Positions 1 to 8,059 of a stretch of DNA of 64,000 nt are shown here, one piece after another. The position numbers were made by a program, and so were the translations under genes. This DNA is from Pseudomonas sp. GD03944. GTDB taxonomy: Bacteria; Pseudomonadota; Gammaproteobacteria; Pseudomonadales; Pseudomonadaceae. The notes below the pieces were generated by a model, which was given only the letters and a program-made list of their open reading frames with translations, made no database searches and was not told the DNA's origin. The first letter of the stretch is position 1. The number at the start of each line of letters is the position of its first letter. The DNA is taken from contig NZ_JAOCAH010000017.1 of assembly GCF_029839275.1 (NCBI RefSeq), positions 1 to 64,000 of the forward strand, given 5' to 3'.

Positions 1-282
1 TCTGGGGTTTCGTCTTTTCTGCGGCGGATGAAAGCTGCTGTCTGGCCGATCAGGCTGCAAGCCGCCGCCCCTTCCCCCCGGCCGCGACAGAAACTTACGG
101 CCCAGCCCGTTTGGGCAATCACTCAGCAGGCGAAACCTTCTATCCTGGATTACCTGTATGGCTCAGGGCTGTACTTCCTGGTCGTGTTGAGGAGGAGGGC
201 CGGTGAAATCCGCATAGCCGTTGTGTAGGCAAGCCGAGGGTGCGTCGTTATCATGCGTGCCTCATTGCTTGGTGGGACTCGC
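1..282. other. Non-coding stretch upstream of birA
   Basis: I see no convincing gene here. The short open frames have no recognisable protein and no good ribosome-binding site. In P. aeruginosa an rRNA operon lies upstream of birA, so this may be the spacer after a 5S gene, but no 5S, 23S or tRNA sequence is visible. A purine-rich run (ttgaggaggaggg, 187-199) is present, but I could not assign a clear -35/-10 pair. Confidence 0.5.
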
Positions 283-1233
283 ATGCTGCCCCTGCTTAAA
301 CTTCTACAGGATGGACGCTTTCATTCTGGCGAGGCGCTTGGCGCCGAGCTAGGAGTGAGTCGCTCGGCCATCTGGAAACAGCTTCAGTCCTTGCAAGACG
401 AGCTTGGGCTCGTTGTGCATACCGTGCGGGGGCGGGGCTATCGTTTGCAAAACCCCATGATTCTGCTCGATGAGGCCACTCTGCAGGGGGCTTGGCCCTG
501 CAGTGTCCTTTCTTCTGTCGACTCGACGAATGCTGAGGTGCTCCGGCGGTTGGCTCGGGGCGATGTCCCACCGTTTCTGGTGCTCGCCGAATGTCAGCGC
601 GCGGGGCGCGGTCGAAGAGGGCGTGATTGGGTAAGTCCCTATGGCGATAACCTCTATTACAGCTTGGCTTTATCCGTGAATGGTGGGATGCGCCAGCTGG
701 AAGGTTTGAGCCTTGTCGTCGGTCTGGCGCTGTTGCGTGCGTTGCAGGAGTTGGGTGTTCAGGGTGCCGGCCTGAAGTGGCCCAACGACGTTTTAGTGAA
801 TGGCCGTAAGATCGCGGGAATTCTCCTTGAGTTGTCCGGCGATCCAGCGGACCTCTGTCATGTTGTGATCGGGGTTGGCATTAATGTGAATATGCAGCCT
901 GGTCACCGCGTGGCGATTGATCAACCTTGGACTTCGGTACGCGCCGAATTGGGTGAGTTGGTCGATCGAAATCAGCTTGTCGCGGTATTCAATGCCCAGC
1001 TTGCGCGTTATCTCGAGCTGCACCGGGTAGATGGATTTTCTTCTTTGCTGGGTGAGTGGCAAGACAATCATCTGTGGCAGGGGCGAAGCGTTGCGCTGAC
1101 CGCCGGCGGCGAACCCATTGAGGGCGTCGTGCTAGGGGTGGACCAGACGGGCGCCATACGATTGAGGGTGAACGGTGTTGAGCGGCACTTCAGTGGCGGT
1201 GAGCTCAGCTTGAGGTTAAGCGATGATTCTTGA
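283..1233 (+). CDS. birA: Biotin--protein ligase / biotin operon repressor BirA
   Basis: Cytoplasmic enzyme that makes biotinyl-5'-AMP and transfers biotin to the carrier lysine of acetyl-CoA carboxylase; with its DNA-binding domain it can also repress biotin synthesis. The 316-residue protein has an N-terminal winged helix (about 1-60), the biotinyl-AMP loop GRGRRGR (108-114), KWPNDV (165-170), GRKIAGIL (174-181) and GVGINVN (197-203), then a small C-terminal domain. I chose the ATG at 283 rather than the in-frame ATG at 253 because GGTGGG lies 6 nt upstream and the known family start (MLPLLKLL-like) begins here. Its stop overlaps the coaX start by 11 bases, so the two are probably cotranscribed. 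Confidence 0.96.
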   Translation: MLPLLKLLQDGRFHSGEALGAELGVSRSAIWKQLQSLQDELGLVVHTVRGRGYRLQNPMILLDEATLQGAWPCSVLSSVDSTNAEVLRRLARGDVPPFLVLAECQRAGRGRRGRDWVSPYGDNLYYSLALSVNGGMRQLEGLSLVVGLALLRALQELGVQGAGLKWPNDVLVNGRKIAGILLELSGDPADLCHVVIGVGINVNMQPGHRVAIDQPWTSVRAELGELVDRNQLVAVFNAQLARYLELHRVDGFSSLLGEWQDNHLWQGRSVALTAGGEPIEGVVLGVDQTGAIRLRVNGVERHFSGGELSLRLSDDS

Positions 1234-1969
1234 GCTCGATTGCGGAAACAGTTTCATCAAGTGGCGGGTGATCAGCCGAGATGCGTCGAGCTATGTGTGT
1301 GGCGGCGTCGTCGGCACGGATCAGGAGCTGATCGATGCGATTTTCTCGCAATCCATCACATTGCTCGCTTGCCGCTTGGTCAGCGTTCGCACGGATGACG
1401 AGACTGCGCGTCTTGTCGCGCTGATTGAGGATGCTTTTTCGGTTCGCTGTGTCTGTGCAAGGCCGGCGCAGGTCCTGGGTGGCGTGACGAATGGATACGA
1501 AGAGTATCAGCGTCTGGGTCTGGATCGTTGGCTTGCGCTTGTCGGTGCATACCGACTGGCGGGCAGGGCTTGTCTGATTATCGATCTTGGCACCGCGGTG
1601 ACTTCCGATTTTGTGGGGGCTGCCGGCGAGCACTTGGGTGGGTTCATTTGCCCGGGCGCACCGCTGATGCGCAGTCAGTTGCGGACGCACACCCGCAGAA
1701 TTCGCTATGACGATGCGGTGGCGGAGCAGGCTCAGCAAAGCCTGGCGCCAGGCCGCTCTACCGCTGAGGCGGTGGAGCGGGGTTGTTTGCTCATGCTGCG
1801 GGGGTTCGTCCGCACCCAGCTGGATCTTGCCCCTGAGTACCTGGGGGGCTCCTTCGATGTTTTCCTCACCGGAGGGGATGCCTCGCTTGCTGTTGATTTC
1901 GTGGCGGATGCGAGGGTTGTGCCTGATCTGGTGTTCATTGGCCTGGCTGTTGCCTGCCCGTTACCTTGA
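1223..1969 (+). CDS. coaX: Type III pantothenate kinase
   Basis: Phosphorylates pantothenate, the first step of coenzyme A synthesis. The 248-residue protein shows the ASKHA-fold signatures of the type III family: the N-terminal phosphate loop with D6-x-G-N9 (LELDCGNSFIKWR), GLDRWLALVGA, then LIIDLGTAVTSD and GGFICPG. Type III enzymes differ from CoaA in having weak ATP affinity, a need for a monovalent cation and no CoA feedback inhibition (family knowledge). It starts inside the end of birA (11-base overlap) and is followed after 8 bases by the SPOR-domain gene, so the three look like one unit. Confidence 0.95.
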   Translation: MILELDCGNSFIKWRVISRDASSYVCGGVVGTDQELIDAIFSQSITLLACRLVSVRTDDETARLVALIEDAFSVRCVCARPAQVLGGVTNGYEEYQRLGLDRWLALVGAYRLAGRACLIIDLGTAVTSDFVGAAGEHLGGFICPGAPLMRSQLRTHTRRIRYDDAVAEQAQQSLAPGRSTAEAVERGCLLMLRGFVRTQLDLAPEYLGGSFDVFLTGGDASLAVDFVADARVVPDLVFIGLAVACPLP

Positions 1970-1977
1970 GGTTTGGC

Positions 1978-2649
1978 ATGCGTTGGATGTTCTTGTTGTT
2001 GGTGGTCTTGAACCTGTTCTATTACGTCTGGCATCAGCAGCAGGCGCCCTTGAAAGCCAAGGAGGTTGCTCCTTTGGCGCTGCAGCAGCAGGGCAAGCGT
2101 GATATTCAGTTGCTCAGTGAGTCGGATGCGCCGACTCGGCGTGAGCGCGCGCCGGACGAATCGCCAGAAGCGGTATGCCTGTTTCTGGGCGGTTTCGAGC
2201 AGGAGTCTCAGGCCGCGCTTGTCGAGCAGCGCCTGTTGAGTCTCGATATTCGCTCCCGTGTTCAATCGGTTGATGCGGCAGCTGGGGTGGATTATTGGGT
2301 TTATCTCCCGCCCTTGGCATCCCGGCAGGCCTCTCTTCGTCAGTTGAGAGAATTGCAGGCGCGAAAGATCGACAGCTACATCATTACCCAGGGCGAGCTC
2401 GCCAACGGTATTTCGTTGGGGATCTTTCCTCGGGTGGATTCCGCCGAGAGCGTCATGCAGCGTTTGCGTGATGCCGGATATGAACCCTCGCTGCGAGAGT
2501 TGCCTCGCGCACACCGCAATTACTGGGTGCGTATCGCCCCGGAGAGTCGGCGTTTGGCCGATGATGCGCTGCTTCAGCGTTTGGCTTTTGACTTCAATGG
2601 GTTACAACATCAATTAATGCCGTGCGAGGGGGTTGCAACCCCTCGATAG
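1978..2649 (+). CDS. Membrane-anchored SPOR-domain protein
   Basis: 223-residue protein with one N-terminal hydrophobic segment (about 3-17, WMFLLLVVLNLFYYVW) followed by a variable linker and a C-terminal region typical of SPOR domains (about 70-140: VCLFLGGFEQESQAALVEQR, then VDYWVYLPP). SPOR domains bind peptidoglycan lacking stem peptides at division sites (family knowledge), so a periplasmic cell-wall role is inferred. ATG 1978 is preferred over TTG 1966 because GAGG (1968-1971) is well spaced from it. PAO1 has a similar gene at the same place (PA4278, from memory). The end of the gene carries a GC hairpin that overlaps the first tRNA-operon promoter. Specific function unknown. Confidence 0.85.
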   Translation: MRWMFLLLVVLNLFYYVWHQQQAPLKAKEVAPLALQQQGKRDIQLLSESDAPTRRERAPDESPEAVCLFLGGFEQESQAALVEQRLLSLDIRSRVQSVDAAAGVDYWVYLPPLASRQASLRQLRELQARKIDSYIITQGELANGISLGIFPRVDSAESVMQRLRDAGYEPSLRELPRAHRNYWVRIAPESRRLADDALLQRLAFDFNGLQHQLMPCEGVATPR

Positions 2650-2661
2650 AATGCATAGAAT
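2633..2661 (+). promoter_or_regulatory. Promoter P1 of the tRNA-Tyr/Gly/Thr-tufB operon
   Basis: TTGCAA (2633-2638), a 17-bp spacer, then TAGAAT (2656-2661), followed by a GC-rich discriminator (ggcgcccgc) of the kind linked to stringent control. The -35 lies inside the palindrome GGGGTTGCAACCCC (2629-2642) within the last codons of the SPOR gene. Confidence 0.6.
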
Positions 2662-2750
2662 GGCGCCCGCTTCGCAGGGTGGCACTGAAAGGTGAATCTG
2701 CTGAAGTAGCTGTCAAAGTAGCTAAGCTCAGGTTTTTAATGAGAAAATGC

Positions 2751-2779
2751 TTGACAGTAGGGTGGCAGGAAAAGAGAAT
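2751..2779 (+). promoter_or_regulatory. Promoter P2 of the tRNA-Tyr/Gly/Thr-tufB operon
   Basis: Perfect -35 TTGACA (2751-2756), 17-bp spacer, -10 GAGAAT (2774-2779, 4 of 6 matches) and a GC-rich discriminator (gccgcctcc). The predicted start, near 2786, is only a few bases ahead of mature tRNA-Tyr at 2793. It is the second of two tandem promoters. Confidence 0.7.
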
Positions 2780-2792
2780 GCCGCCTCCTTTT

Positions 2793-2877
2793 GGAGGGAT
2801 TCCCGAGTGGCCAAAGGGATCAGACTGTAAATCTGACGTCATAGACTTCGAAGGTTCGAATCCTTCTCCCTCCACCA
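2793..2877 (+). tRNA. tRNA-Tyr (anticodon GTA)
   Basis: 85 nt including the encoded CCA (2875-2877). Acceptor arms GGAGGGA / TCCCTCC pair fully; the anticodon GTA is at 2827-2829; a long variable arm is present, as expected of a bacterial tyrosine tRNA; the T arm is GGTTCGAATCC. First gene of the Tyr-Gly-Thr-tufB operon. Confidence 0.97.
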
Positions 2878-2901
2878 GATTTAGCGAGAGCAATGGGCTC
2901 C

Positions 2902-2975
<74 letters not shown>

Positions 2976-3001
2976 GGTTTGTTGCTGTTGCAATGTGTTT
3001 C

Positions 3002-3077
3002 GCTCATGTAGCTCAGTTGGTAGAGCACACCCTTGGTAAGGGTGAGGTCAGCGGTTCAAATCCGCTCATGAGCTCCA
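3002..3077 (+). tRNA. tRNA-Thr (anticodon GGT)
   Basis: 76 nt with encoded CCA (3075-3077). Acceptor GCTCATG / CATGAGC, anticodon GGT at 3035-3037 in a loop closed by CACCC/GGGTG, T arm GCGGTTCAAATCCGC. Immediately followed by an intrinsic terminator-like hairpin before tufB. Confidence 0.97.
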
Positions 3078-3083
3078 CTTAAT

Positions 3084-3116
3084 AAAGGCAGATATGAAAG
3101 TATCTGCCTTTGTTTT
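3084..3116 (+). terminator. Terminator or attenuator between tRNA-Thr and tufB
   Basis: Perfect 11-bp stem (3084-3094 with 3101-3111, AAAGGCAGATA/TATCTGCCTTT), 6-base loop, then GTTTTAAT. It should stop much of the tRNA transcription before tufB. I found no strong promoter between it and tufB, so it may act as an attenuator that sets tRNA:EF-Tu ratios. Confidence 0.8.
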
Positions 3117-3161
3117 AATGGTGGTATTGCTTGCTGAATTCTTCGCTCGGAGACGGTCAAA

Positions 3162-4357
<1,196 letters not shown>

Positions 4358-4359
4358 GG

Positions 4360-4388
4360 TTGATCTGTCCCCTTCAGGCCGGCATAAT
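4360..4388 (+). promoter_or_regulatory. Promoter of tRNA-Trp-secE-nusG, nested in the tufB terminator
   Basis: TTGATC (4360-4365), 17-bp spacer, CATAAT (4383-4388). The -10 sits in the loop of the tufB terminator hairpin (4375-4398). The predicted start near 4395 is about 14 bases before mature tRNA-Trp. Confidence 0.6.
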
Positions 4389-4408
4389 GGTCGGCCTGAT
4401 TTTGTTTT
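4375..4408 (+). terminator. Intrinsic terminator of tufB
   Basis: CAGGCCG (4375-4381) pairs with CGGCCTG (4392-4398), followed by ATTTTGTTTT. The T-run ends exactly at the first base of tRNA-Trp (4409), so terminator, promoter and tRNA gene share the same short stretch. Confidence 0.7.
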
Positions 4409-4484
4409 AGGTCAGTAGCTCAATTGGCAGAGCGGCGGTCTCCAAAACCGCAGGTTGGGGGTTCGATTCCCTCCTGACCTGCCA
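4409..4484 (+). tRNA. tRNA-Trp (anticodon CCA)
   Basis: 76 nt with encoded CCA (4482-4484). Acceptor AGGTCAG / CTGACCT, discriminator G, anticodon CCA at 4442-4444 in a loop closed by GCGGT/ACCGC, T arm GGGTTCGATTCCC. It is placed directly ahead of secE, an arrangement conserved in many proteobacteria. Confidence 0.97.
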
Positions 4485-4526
4485 TTTTCTAACGAATTTG
4501 GCGTGTCTTTCACAGGATCCTCGTAA

Positions 4527-4895
4527 ATGAATGCTAAGGCTGAAGCCAAAGACTCTCGCTTTGACCTGCTCAAATGGCTGGTCGTTGCTGCTCTTGTAGT
4601 GGTGGGTGTTGTCGGTAATCAGTACTTCTCTGGCGAGCCGATTCTGTACCGTGTGCTGGCACTGATCGCTCTGGCGGTCGTGGCAGCCCTGGTTGCACTG
4701 CAGACGACTAAGGGTCAAGCCTTCTTCGTACTGGCAAAGGAAGCGCGTCTTGAAATTCGCAAAGTCGTTTGGCCGACCCGCCAGGAAACCACGCAGACCA
4801 CGCTGATTGTCGTGGCTGTGGTGTTGGTGATGGCGCTGTTGTTGTGGGGGCTTGACTCCTTCCTGGGTTGGCTTGTTTCGTTCATCGTAAGCTAA
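4527..4895 (+). CDS. secE: Preprotein translocase subunit SecE
   Basis: Inner-membrane clamp of the SecYEG export channel. 122 residues, the long three-helix form found in proteobacteria: hydrophobic segments near 14-34, 40-59 and 92-121, with the conserved amphipathic stretch EARLEIRKVVWPTRQET just before the third helix. Start ATG with AGGA (4514-4517) upstream. It lies between tRNA-Trp and nusG (9 bases before nusG), as in E. coli secE-nusG, and its partner SecY is at 30259. Confidence 0.96.
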   Translation: MNAKAEAKDSRFDLLKWLVVAALVVVGVVGNQYFSGEPILYRVLALIALAVVAALVALQTTKGQAFFVLAKEARLEIRKVVWPTRQETTQTTLIVVAVVLVMALLLWGLDSFLGWLVSFIVS

Positions 4896-4904
4896 AGGTG
4901 TCCC

Positions 4905-5438
4905 GTGGCTAAGCGTTGGTACGTTGTGCATGCTTACTCGGGTTACGAGAAGCATGTGATGCGTTCGCTGATCGAGCGCGTCAAGCTCGCCGGAATGGAA
5001 GATGGCTTTGGCGAGATTCTCGTTCCCACTGAAGAAGTGGTCGAGATGCGCAATGGTCAGAAGCGTAAAAGCGAGCGCAAGTTCTTTCCGGGCTACGTCC
5101 TGGTGCAGATGGACATGAATGAAGGTACTTGGCACTTGGTCAAGGACACTCCTCGTGTCATGGGCTTCATCGGTGGTACTGCCGACAAGCCTGCGCCTAT
5201 CACGGACAAAGAGGCTGACGCCATTCTGCGTCGCGTTGCCGACAGTGGTGACAAGCCGAAGCCGAAGACACTCTTCGAGCCGGGTGAGATGGTTCGCGTC
5301 ATTGATGGTCCTTTCGCGGACTTCAGTGGTGTTGTTGAAGAAGTGAATTATGAAAAGAGCCGAATCCAGGTGGCAGTGACCATTTTCGGTCGTTCCACTC
5401 CGGTCGAGCTGGAGTTCAGTCAGGTCGAAAAGGCATAA
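4905..5438 (+). CDS. nusG: Transcription termination/antitermination factor NusG
   Basis: Binds RNA polymerase and links it to Rho, to antitermination complexes or to ribosomal S10. 177 residues: NGN domain (about 1-115, KRWYVVHAYSGYEKHVM at the start; FFPGYVLVQM) and a C-terminal KOW domain (about 128-177, GEMVRVIDGPFADFSGVVEE). GTG start, with AGGTG just upstream. It ends the tRNA-Trp-secE-nusG unit; a strong terminator begins 20 bases later. Confidence 0.97.
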   Translation: MAKRWYVVHAYSGYEKHVMRSLIERVKLAGMEDGFGEILVPTEEVVEMRNGQKRKSERKFFPGYVLVQMDMNEGTWHLVKDTPRVMGFIGGTADKPAPITDKEADAILRRVADSGDKPKPKTLFEPGEMVRVIDGPFADFSGVVEEVNYEKSRIQVAVTIFGRSTPVELEFSQVEKA

Positions 5439-5457
5439 CTGACAACCGCATCCCTTA

Positions 5458-5484
5458 CCCCGCAGCCCAAGGCTGCGGGGTTTT
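5458..5484 (+). terminator. Intrinsic terminator after nusG
   Basis: Perfect 10-bp stem CCCCGCAGCC (5458-5467) / GGCTGCGGGG (5471-5480), 3-base loop, TTTT tail. Confidence 0.88.
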
Positions 5485-5511
5485 GTCGTCACTGGGATAA
5501 ATAGGTAATAA
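5483..5511 (+). promoter_or_regulatory. Possible rplK operon promoter overlapping the nusG terminator tail
   Basis: TTGTCG (5483-5488), 17 bp, TAATAA (5506-5511). The -10 match is poor (3 of 6). I list it because the geometry repeats that of other operon boundaries in the window. Other AT-rich hexamers nearby could serve instead. Confidence 0.35.
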
Positions 5512-5554
5512 CTGGGGAGCCGAAAGGCGTTCGTACCCATAATTGGAGTAGCTC

Positions 5555-5986
5555 ATGGCTAAGAAAATCTCGGCTTATATCAAGCTGCAAGTGAAGGCTG
5601 GACAAGCCAACCCGTCGCCACCCGTTGGTCCTGCTCTGGGTCAGCACGGCGTGAACATCATGGAATTCTGCAAGGCGTTCAACGCCAAGACTCAGGGCAT
5701 GGAACCTGGTCTGCCGACTCCAGTGATCATCACTGTCTACAGCGACCGCAGCTTCACGTTTGAAACCAAAAGCACCCCGGCTTCGGTTCTGCTGAAAAAG
5801 GCCGCCGGCCTGACCAGCGGTTCGGCTCGCCCGAACAGCGTAAAAGTGGGCACCGTTACCCGTGCTCAGCTGGAAGAAATCGCCAAGACCAAGCAGGCTG
5901 ACCTGACTGCTGCCGATATGGATGCAGCCGTGCGCACCATCGCGGGCTCCGCTCGTAGCATGGGCCTCAACGTGGAGGGTGTGTAA
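5555..5986 (+). CDS. rplK: 50S ribosomal protein L11
   Basis: Binds 23S rRNA at the GTPase-associated centre together with L10-L12 and is needed for RelA activation. 143 residues: N-terminal domain with the proline-rich PSPPVGPALGQHG segment (about 21-33) and C-terminal RNA-binding domain with GSARSMGLNVEG at the end. ATG start after TTGGAG. It overlaps rplA by one base (TAATG), which favours translational coupling; in E. coli L1 represses this pair by binding the mRNA. Confidence 0.98.
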   Translation: MAKKISAYIKLQVKAGQANPSPPVGPALGQHGVNIMEFCKAFNAKTQGMEPGLPTPVIITVYSDRSFTFETKSTPASVLLKKAAGLTSGSARPNSVKVGTVTRAQLEEIAKTKQADLTAADMDAAVRTIAGSARSMGLNVEGV

Positions 5987-6681
5987 TGGCTAAGTTGACC
6001 AAGCGCCAAAAGGCTATCGCCGAGAAAGTTGAAGCTGGCAAGGCTTACAACTTCGTTGAAGCTGCCGCTCTGCTGGCTGAGCTGTCCGCTGTCAAGTTCT
6101 CCGAGTCCGTTGACGTTGCCGTTAACCTCGGTGTTGACCCGCGTAAATCCGACCAGGTTGTTCGTGGCGCTACCGTTCTGCCGAACGGCTCCGGCAAGAC
6201 CGTTCGCGTTGCTGTCTTCACCCAGGGTCCGGGCGCTGAAGCTGCTCTGGCTGCCGGTGCTGACCGCGTAGGCATGGACGATCTGGCTGCCGAAATGAAG
6301 GCTGGCGATCTGAACTATGACGTCGTGATCGCTTCCCCGGATGCCATGCGCGTCGTGGGTCAGCTGGGTCAGGTTCTCGGTCCTCGCGGCCTGATGCCTA
6401 ACCCGAAGGTCGGTACCGTTACTCCGGACGTTGCTACTGCCGTCAAGAATGCCAAAGCTGGTCAGGTGCGTTTCCGTACCGACAAGAACGGCATCATCCA
6501 CGGTTCCGTTGGCAAGGTCGGTTTCGATGCCGAGAAGCTGAAGCAGAACGTAGAGGCGCTGATTGCTGACCTCAAGCGTCTGAAGCCTTCGACTTCCAAA
6601 GGTGTTTACGTCAAGCGCGTAACCCTGAGCACTACCATGGGCCCAGGTCTGGTCATCGACCAGAGCTCGCTCGACGCGTAA
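5986..6681 (+). CDS. rplA: 50S ribosomal protein L1
   Basis: Forms the mobile L1 stalk that moves deacylated tRNA out of the E site, and in E. coli represses its own operon. 231 residues, the usual length, with the L1 signature MPNPKVGTVTPDV and a C-terminal TSKGVYVKRVTLSTTMGPG. Coupled to rplK by a one-base overlap. After its stop comes a 211-base leader region for rplJ. Confidence 0.98.
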   Translation: MAKLTKRQKAIAEKVEAGKAYNFVEAAALLAELSAVKFSESVDVAVNLGVDPRKSDQVVRGATVLPNGSGKTVRVAVFTQGPGAEAALAAGADRVGMDDLAAEMKAGDLNYDVVIASPDAMRVVGQLGQVLGPRGLMPNPKVGTVTPDVATAVKNAKAGQVRFRTDKNGIIHGSVGKVGFDAEKLKQNVEALIADLKRLKPSTSKGVYVKRVTLSTTMGPGLVIDQSSLDA

Positions 6682-6688
6682 TGAATGT

Positions 6689-6892
6689 GGCTGGCCGAAG
6701 CGATTCGGCCAGCCTGAAAAATTGGGGTCCCTGCCTGGCGGGGGCTATCCAAGACCGTAGGGGGCGCAAGTCTCAAACCAGAAGAGCGATCTTCAACCCT
6801 ACGCAGATGGTGCTCCCGATTCTTACCGAATCAGACACCAAAACGCCGTCCGGCTCCGGCTGGGCGAAACGGTAACATCCAGGAGTAAACCC
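6689..6892 (+). promoter_or_regulatory. L10 leader region of rplJL
   Basis: The rplA-rplJ gap begins with an 11-bp perfect stem (6689-6699 / 6704-6714) capped by the GNRA tetraloop GCGA. Downstream, CGTAGGG (6756-6762) pairs with CCCTACG (6797-6803) around a loop containing GGCGCAAG and the conserved CCTACGCAGATGGTG stretch, which matches my recollection of the gammaproteobacterial L10 leader where L10-(L12)4 binds to repress translation. The rplJ ribosome-binding site AGGAG is at 6881-6885. Confidence 0.75.
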
Positions 6893-7393
6893 GTGGCAAT
6901 TAAACTCGAAGACAAGAAGGCCATCGTCGCTGAAGTCAACGAGGCTGCCAAAGCTGCCCTGTCCGCTGTCGTGGCTGATGCCCGTGGCGTGACCGTAGGT
7001 GCTATGACCGGACTCCGTAAAGAGGCCCGCGAAGCTGGCGTATACGTACGTGTCGTACGTAACACCCTGCTCAAGCGCGCCGTTGAAGGCACTCAGTACG
7101 ACGTGCTCAACGACGTGTTCAAAGGCCCGACCCTGATTGCGTTCTCCAACGAGCACCCGGGCGCTGCTGCCCGTCTGTTCAAGGAATTCGCCAAGGGTCA
7201 GGACAAGTTCGAGATCAAAGCAGCTGCGTTCGAGGGCAAGTACCTTGCAGCCAATCAGATCGACGTACTGGCAAGCCTGCCGACCCGCGACGAGGGCATC
7301 GCGCAGCTGATGAGCGTTATTCAAGGCGCCACCAGCAAGCTCGCTCGCACTCTGGCAGCCATTCGCGACCAGAAAGAAGCTGCTGCAGCCTAA
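6893..7393 (+). CDS. rplJ: 50S ribosomal protein L10
   Basis: Anchors L12 dimers to the ribosome and, as the L10-L12 complex, represses its own mRNA leader. 166 residues. The N-terminal rRNA-binding domain shows VVADARGVTVGAMTGLRKEAREAGV (two parts) and VVRNTLLKRAVEGT; the C-terminal helix that holds L12 is at about 130-160. GTG start, with AGGAG 7 bases upstream. It is preceded by a structured leader and followed by rplL after 80 bases. Confidence 0.97.
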   Translation: MAIKLEDKKAIVAEVNEAAKAALSAVVADARGVTVGAMTGLRKEAREAGVYVRVVRNTLLKRAVEGTQYDVLNDVFKGPTLIAFSNEHPGAAARLFKEFAKGQDKFEIKAAAFEGKYLAANQIDVLASLPTRDEGIAQLMSVIQGATSKLARTLAAIRDQKEAAAA

Positions 7394-7473
7394 GGCCGCG
7401 TAGCACCTTTCGAAATCACATGTTTAATTTGATGGCTGCATAAGCTGTCACCCCAATACAGGAATTGATAGTC

Positions 7474-7842
7474 ATGTCTCTGACTAACGAGCAAATCATC
7501 GAAGCGATCGGCCAGAAATCCGTTATGGAAATCGTTGAGCTGATCAAAGCGATGGAAGAAACCTTCGGCGTTACCGCTGCCGCTGCTACCGTTGCTGCTG
7601 CTGGCCCGGCTGCTGCCGCTGCTGAAGAGCAAACCGAGTTCACCGTTGTTCTGGCCGACGCTGGCGAGAAGAAAGTGAACGTGATCAAGGCAGTTCGCGA
7701 ACTGACCGGCCTGGGTCTGAAAGAAGCCAAAGCAGTAGTTGACGGCGCTCCTGGCGTGGTCAAAGAAGGCGTGTCGAAAGACGAAGCCGAAGCCGCTAAA
7801 AAGGCTCTGGAAGAAGCAGGCGCCAAAGTCGAGCTCAAGTAA
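7474..7842 (+). CDS. rplL: 50S ribosomal protein L7/L12
   Basis: Multi-copy stalk protein that recruits translation GTPases. 122 residues: dimerising N-domain (1-33), alanine-rich flexible hinge (about 36-54) and globular C-domain (KKVNVIKAVRELTGLGLKEA). The ATG at 7474 was chosen over an in-frame TTG at 7465 because AGGA (7460-7463) is correctly spaced and the family starts MSLTNEQI. Followed by a strong attenuator before rpoB. Confidence 0.98.
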   Translation: MSLTNEQIIEAIGQKSVMEIVELIKAMEETFGVTAAAATVAAAGPAAAAAEEQTEFTVVLADAGEKKVNVIKAVRELTGLGLKEAKAVVDGAPGVVKEGVSKDEAEAAKKALEEAGAKVELK

Positions 7843-7888
7843 GCGACGACCTTGCGTCTACAGCCCGAGCGACTCGCTTAAGGCTGAT

Positions 7889-7917
7889 GGCTGGTGGCTT
7901 TTGCCACCGGCCTTTTT
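7889..7917 (+). terminator. Attenuator/terminator between rplL and rpoB
   Basis: GGCTGGTGGC (7889-7898) / GCCACCGGCC (7903-7912) with a TTTT loop (one T-G wobble) and TTTTT tail. In E. coli a partial terminator at the same place lowers rpoBC relative to rplJL. Two more hairpins follow in the rpoB leader: CCACCT/AGGTGG (7963-7977) and GCAAACC/GGTTTGC (7979-7995), possible RNase III or stability elements. Confidence 0.8.
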
Positions 7918-8059
7918 CCGTTCTAGCTCGGCTATTCGTGGCCGGGCCTGAATGGGAAATACCCACCTACGAGGTGGCGCAAACCTGGGGTTTGCAAGAG
8001 TTTCTGGCTGCTCCCGTCGGAGAGGCCAAATAAGCAGGTGACCAAGCTGGGGAACGCTG

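Noticed and set aside
28..228. 66-codon frame at the left edge
   Set aside because: No ribosome-binding site and a low-complexity basic translation without recognisable family.
6681..6875. Plus-strand 64-codon frame between rplA and rplJ
   Set aside because: Lies in the structured L10 leader and starts on the rplA stop; the leader structure explains the sequence better.
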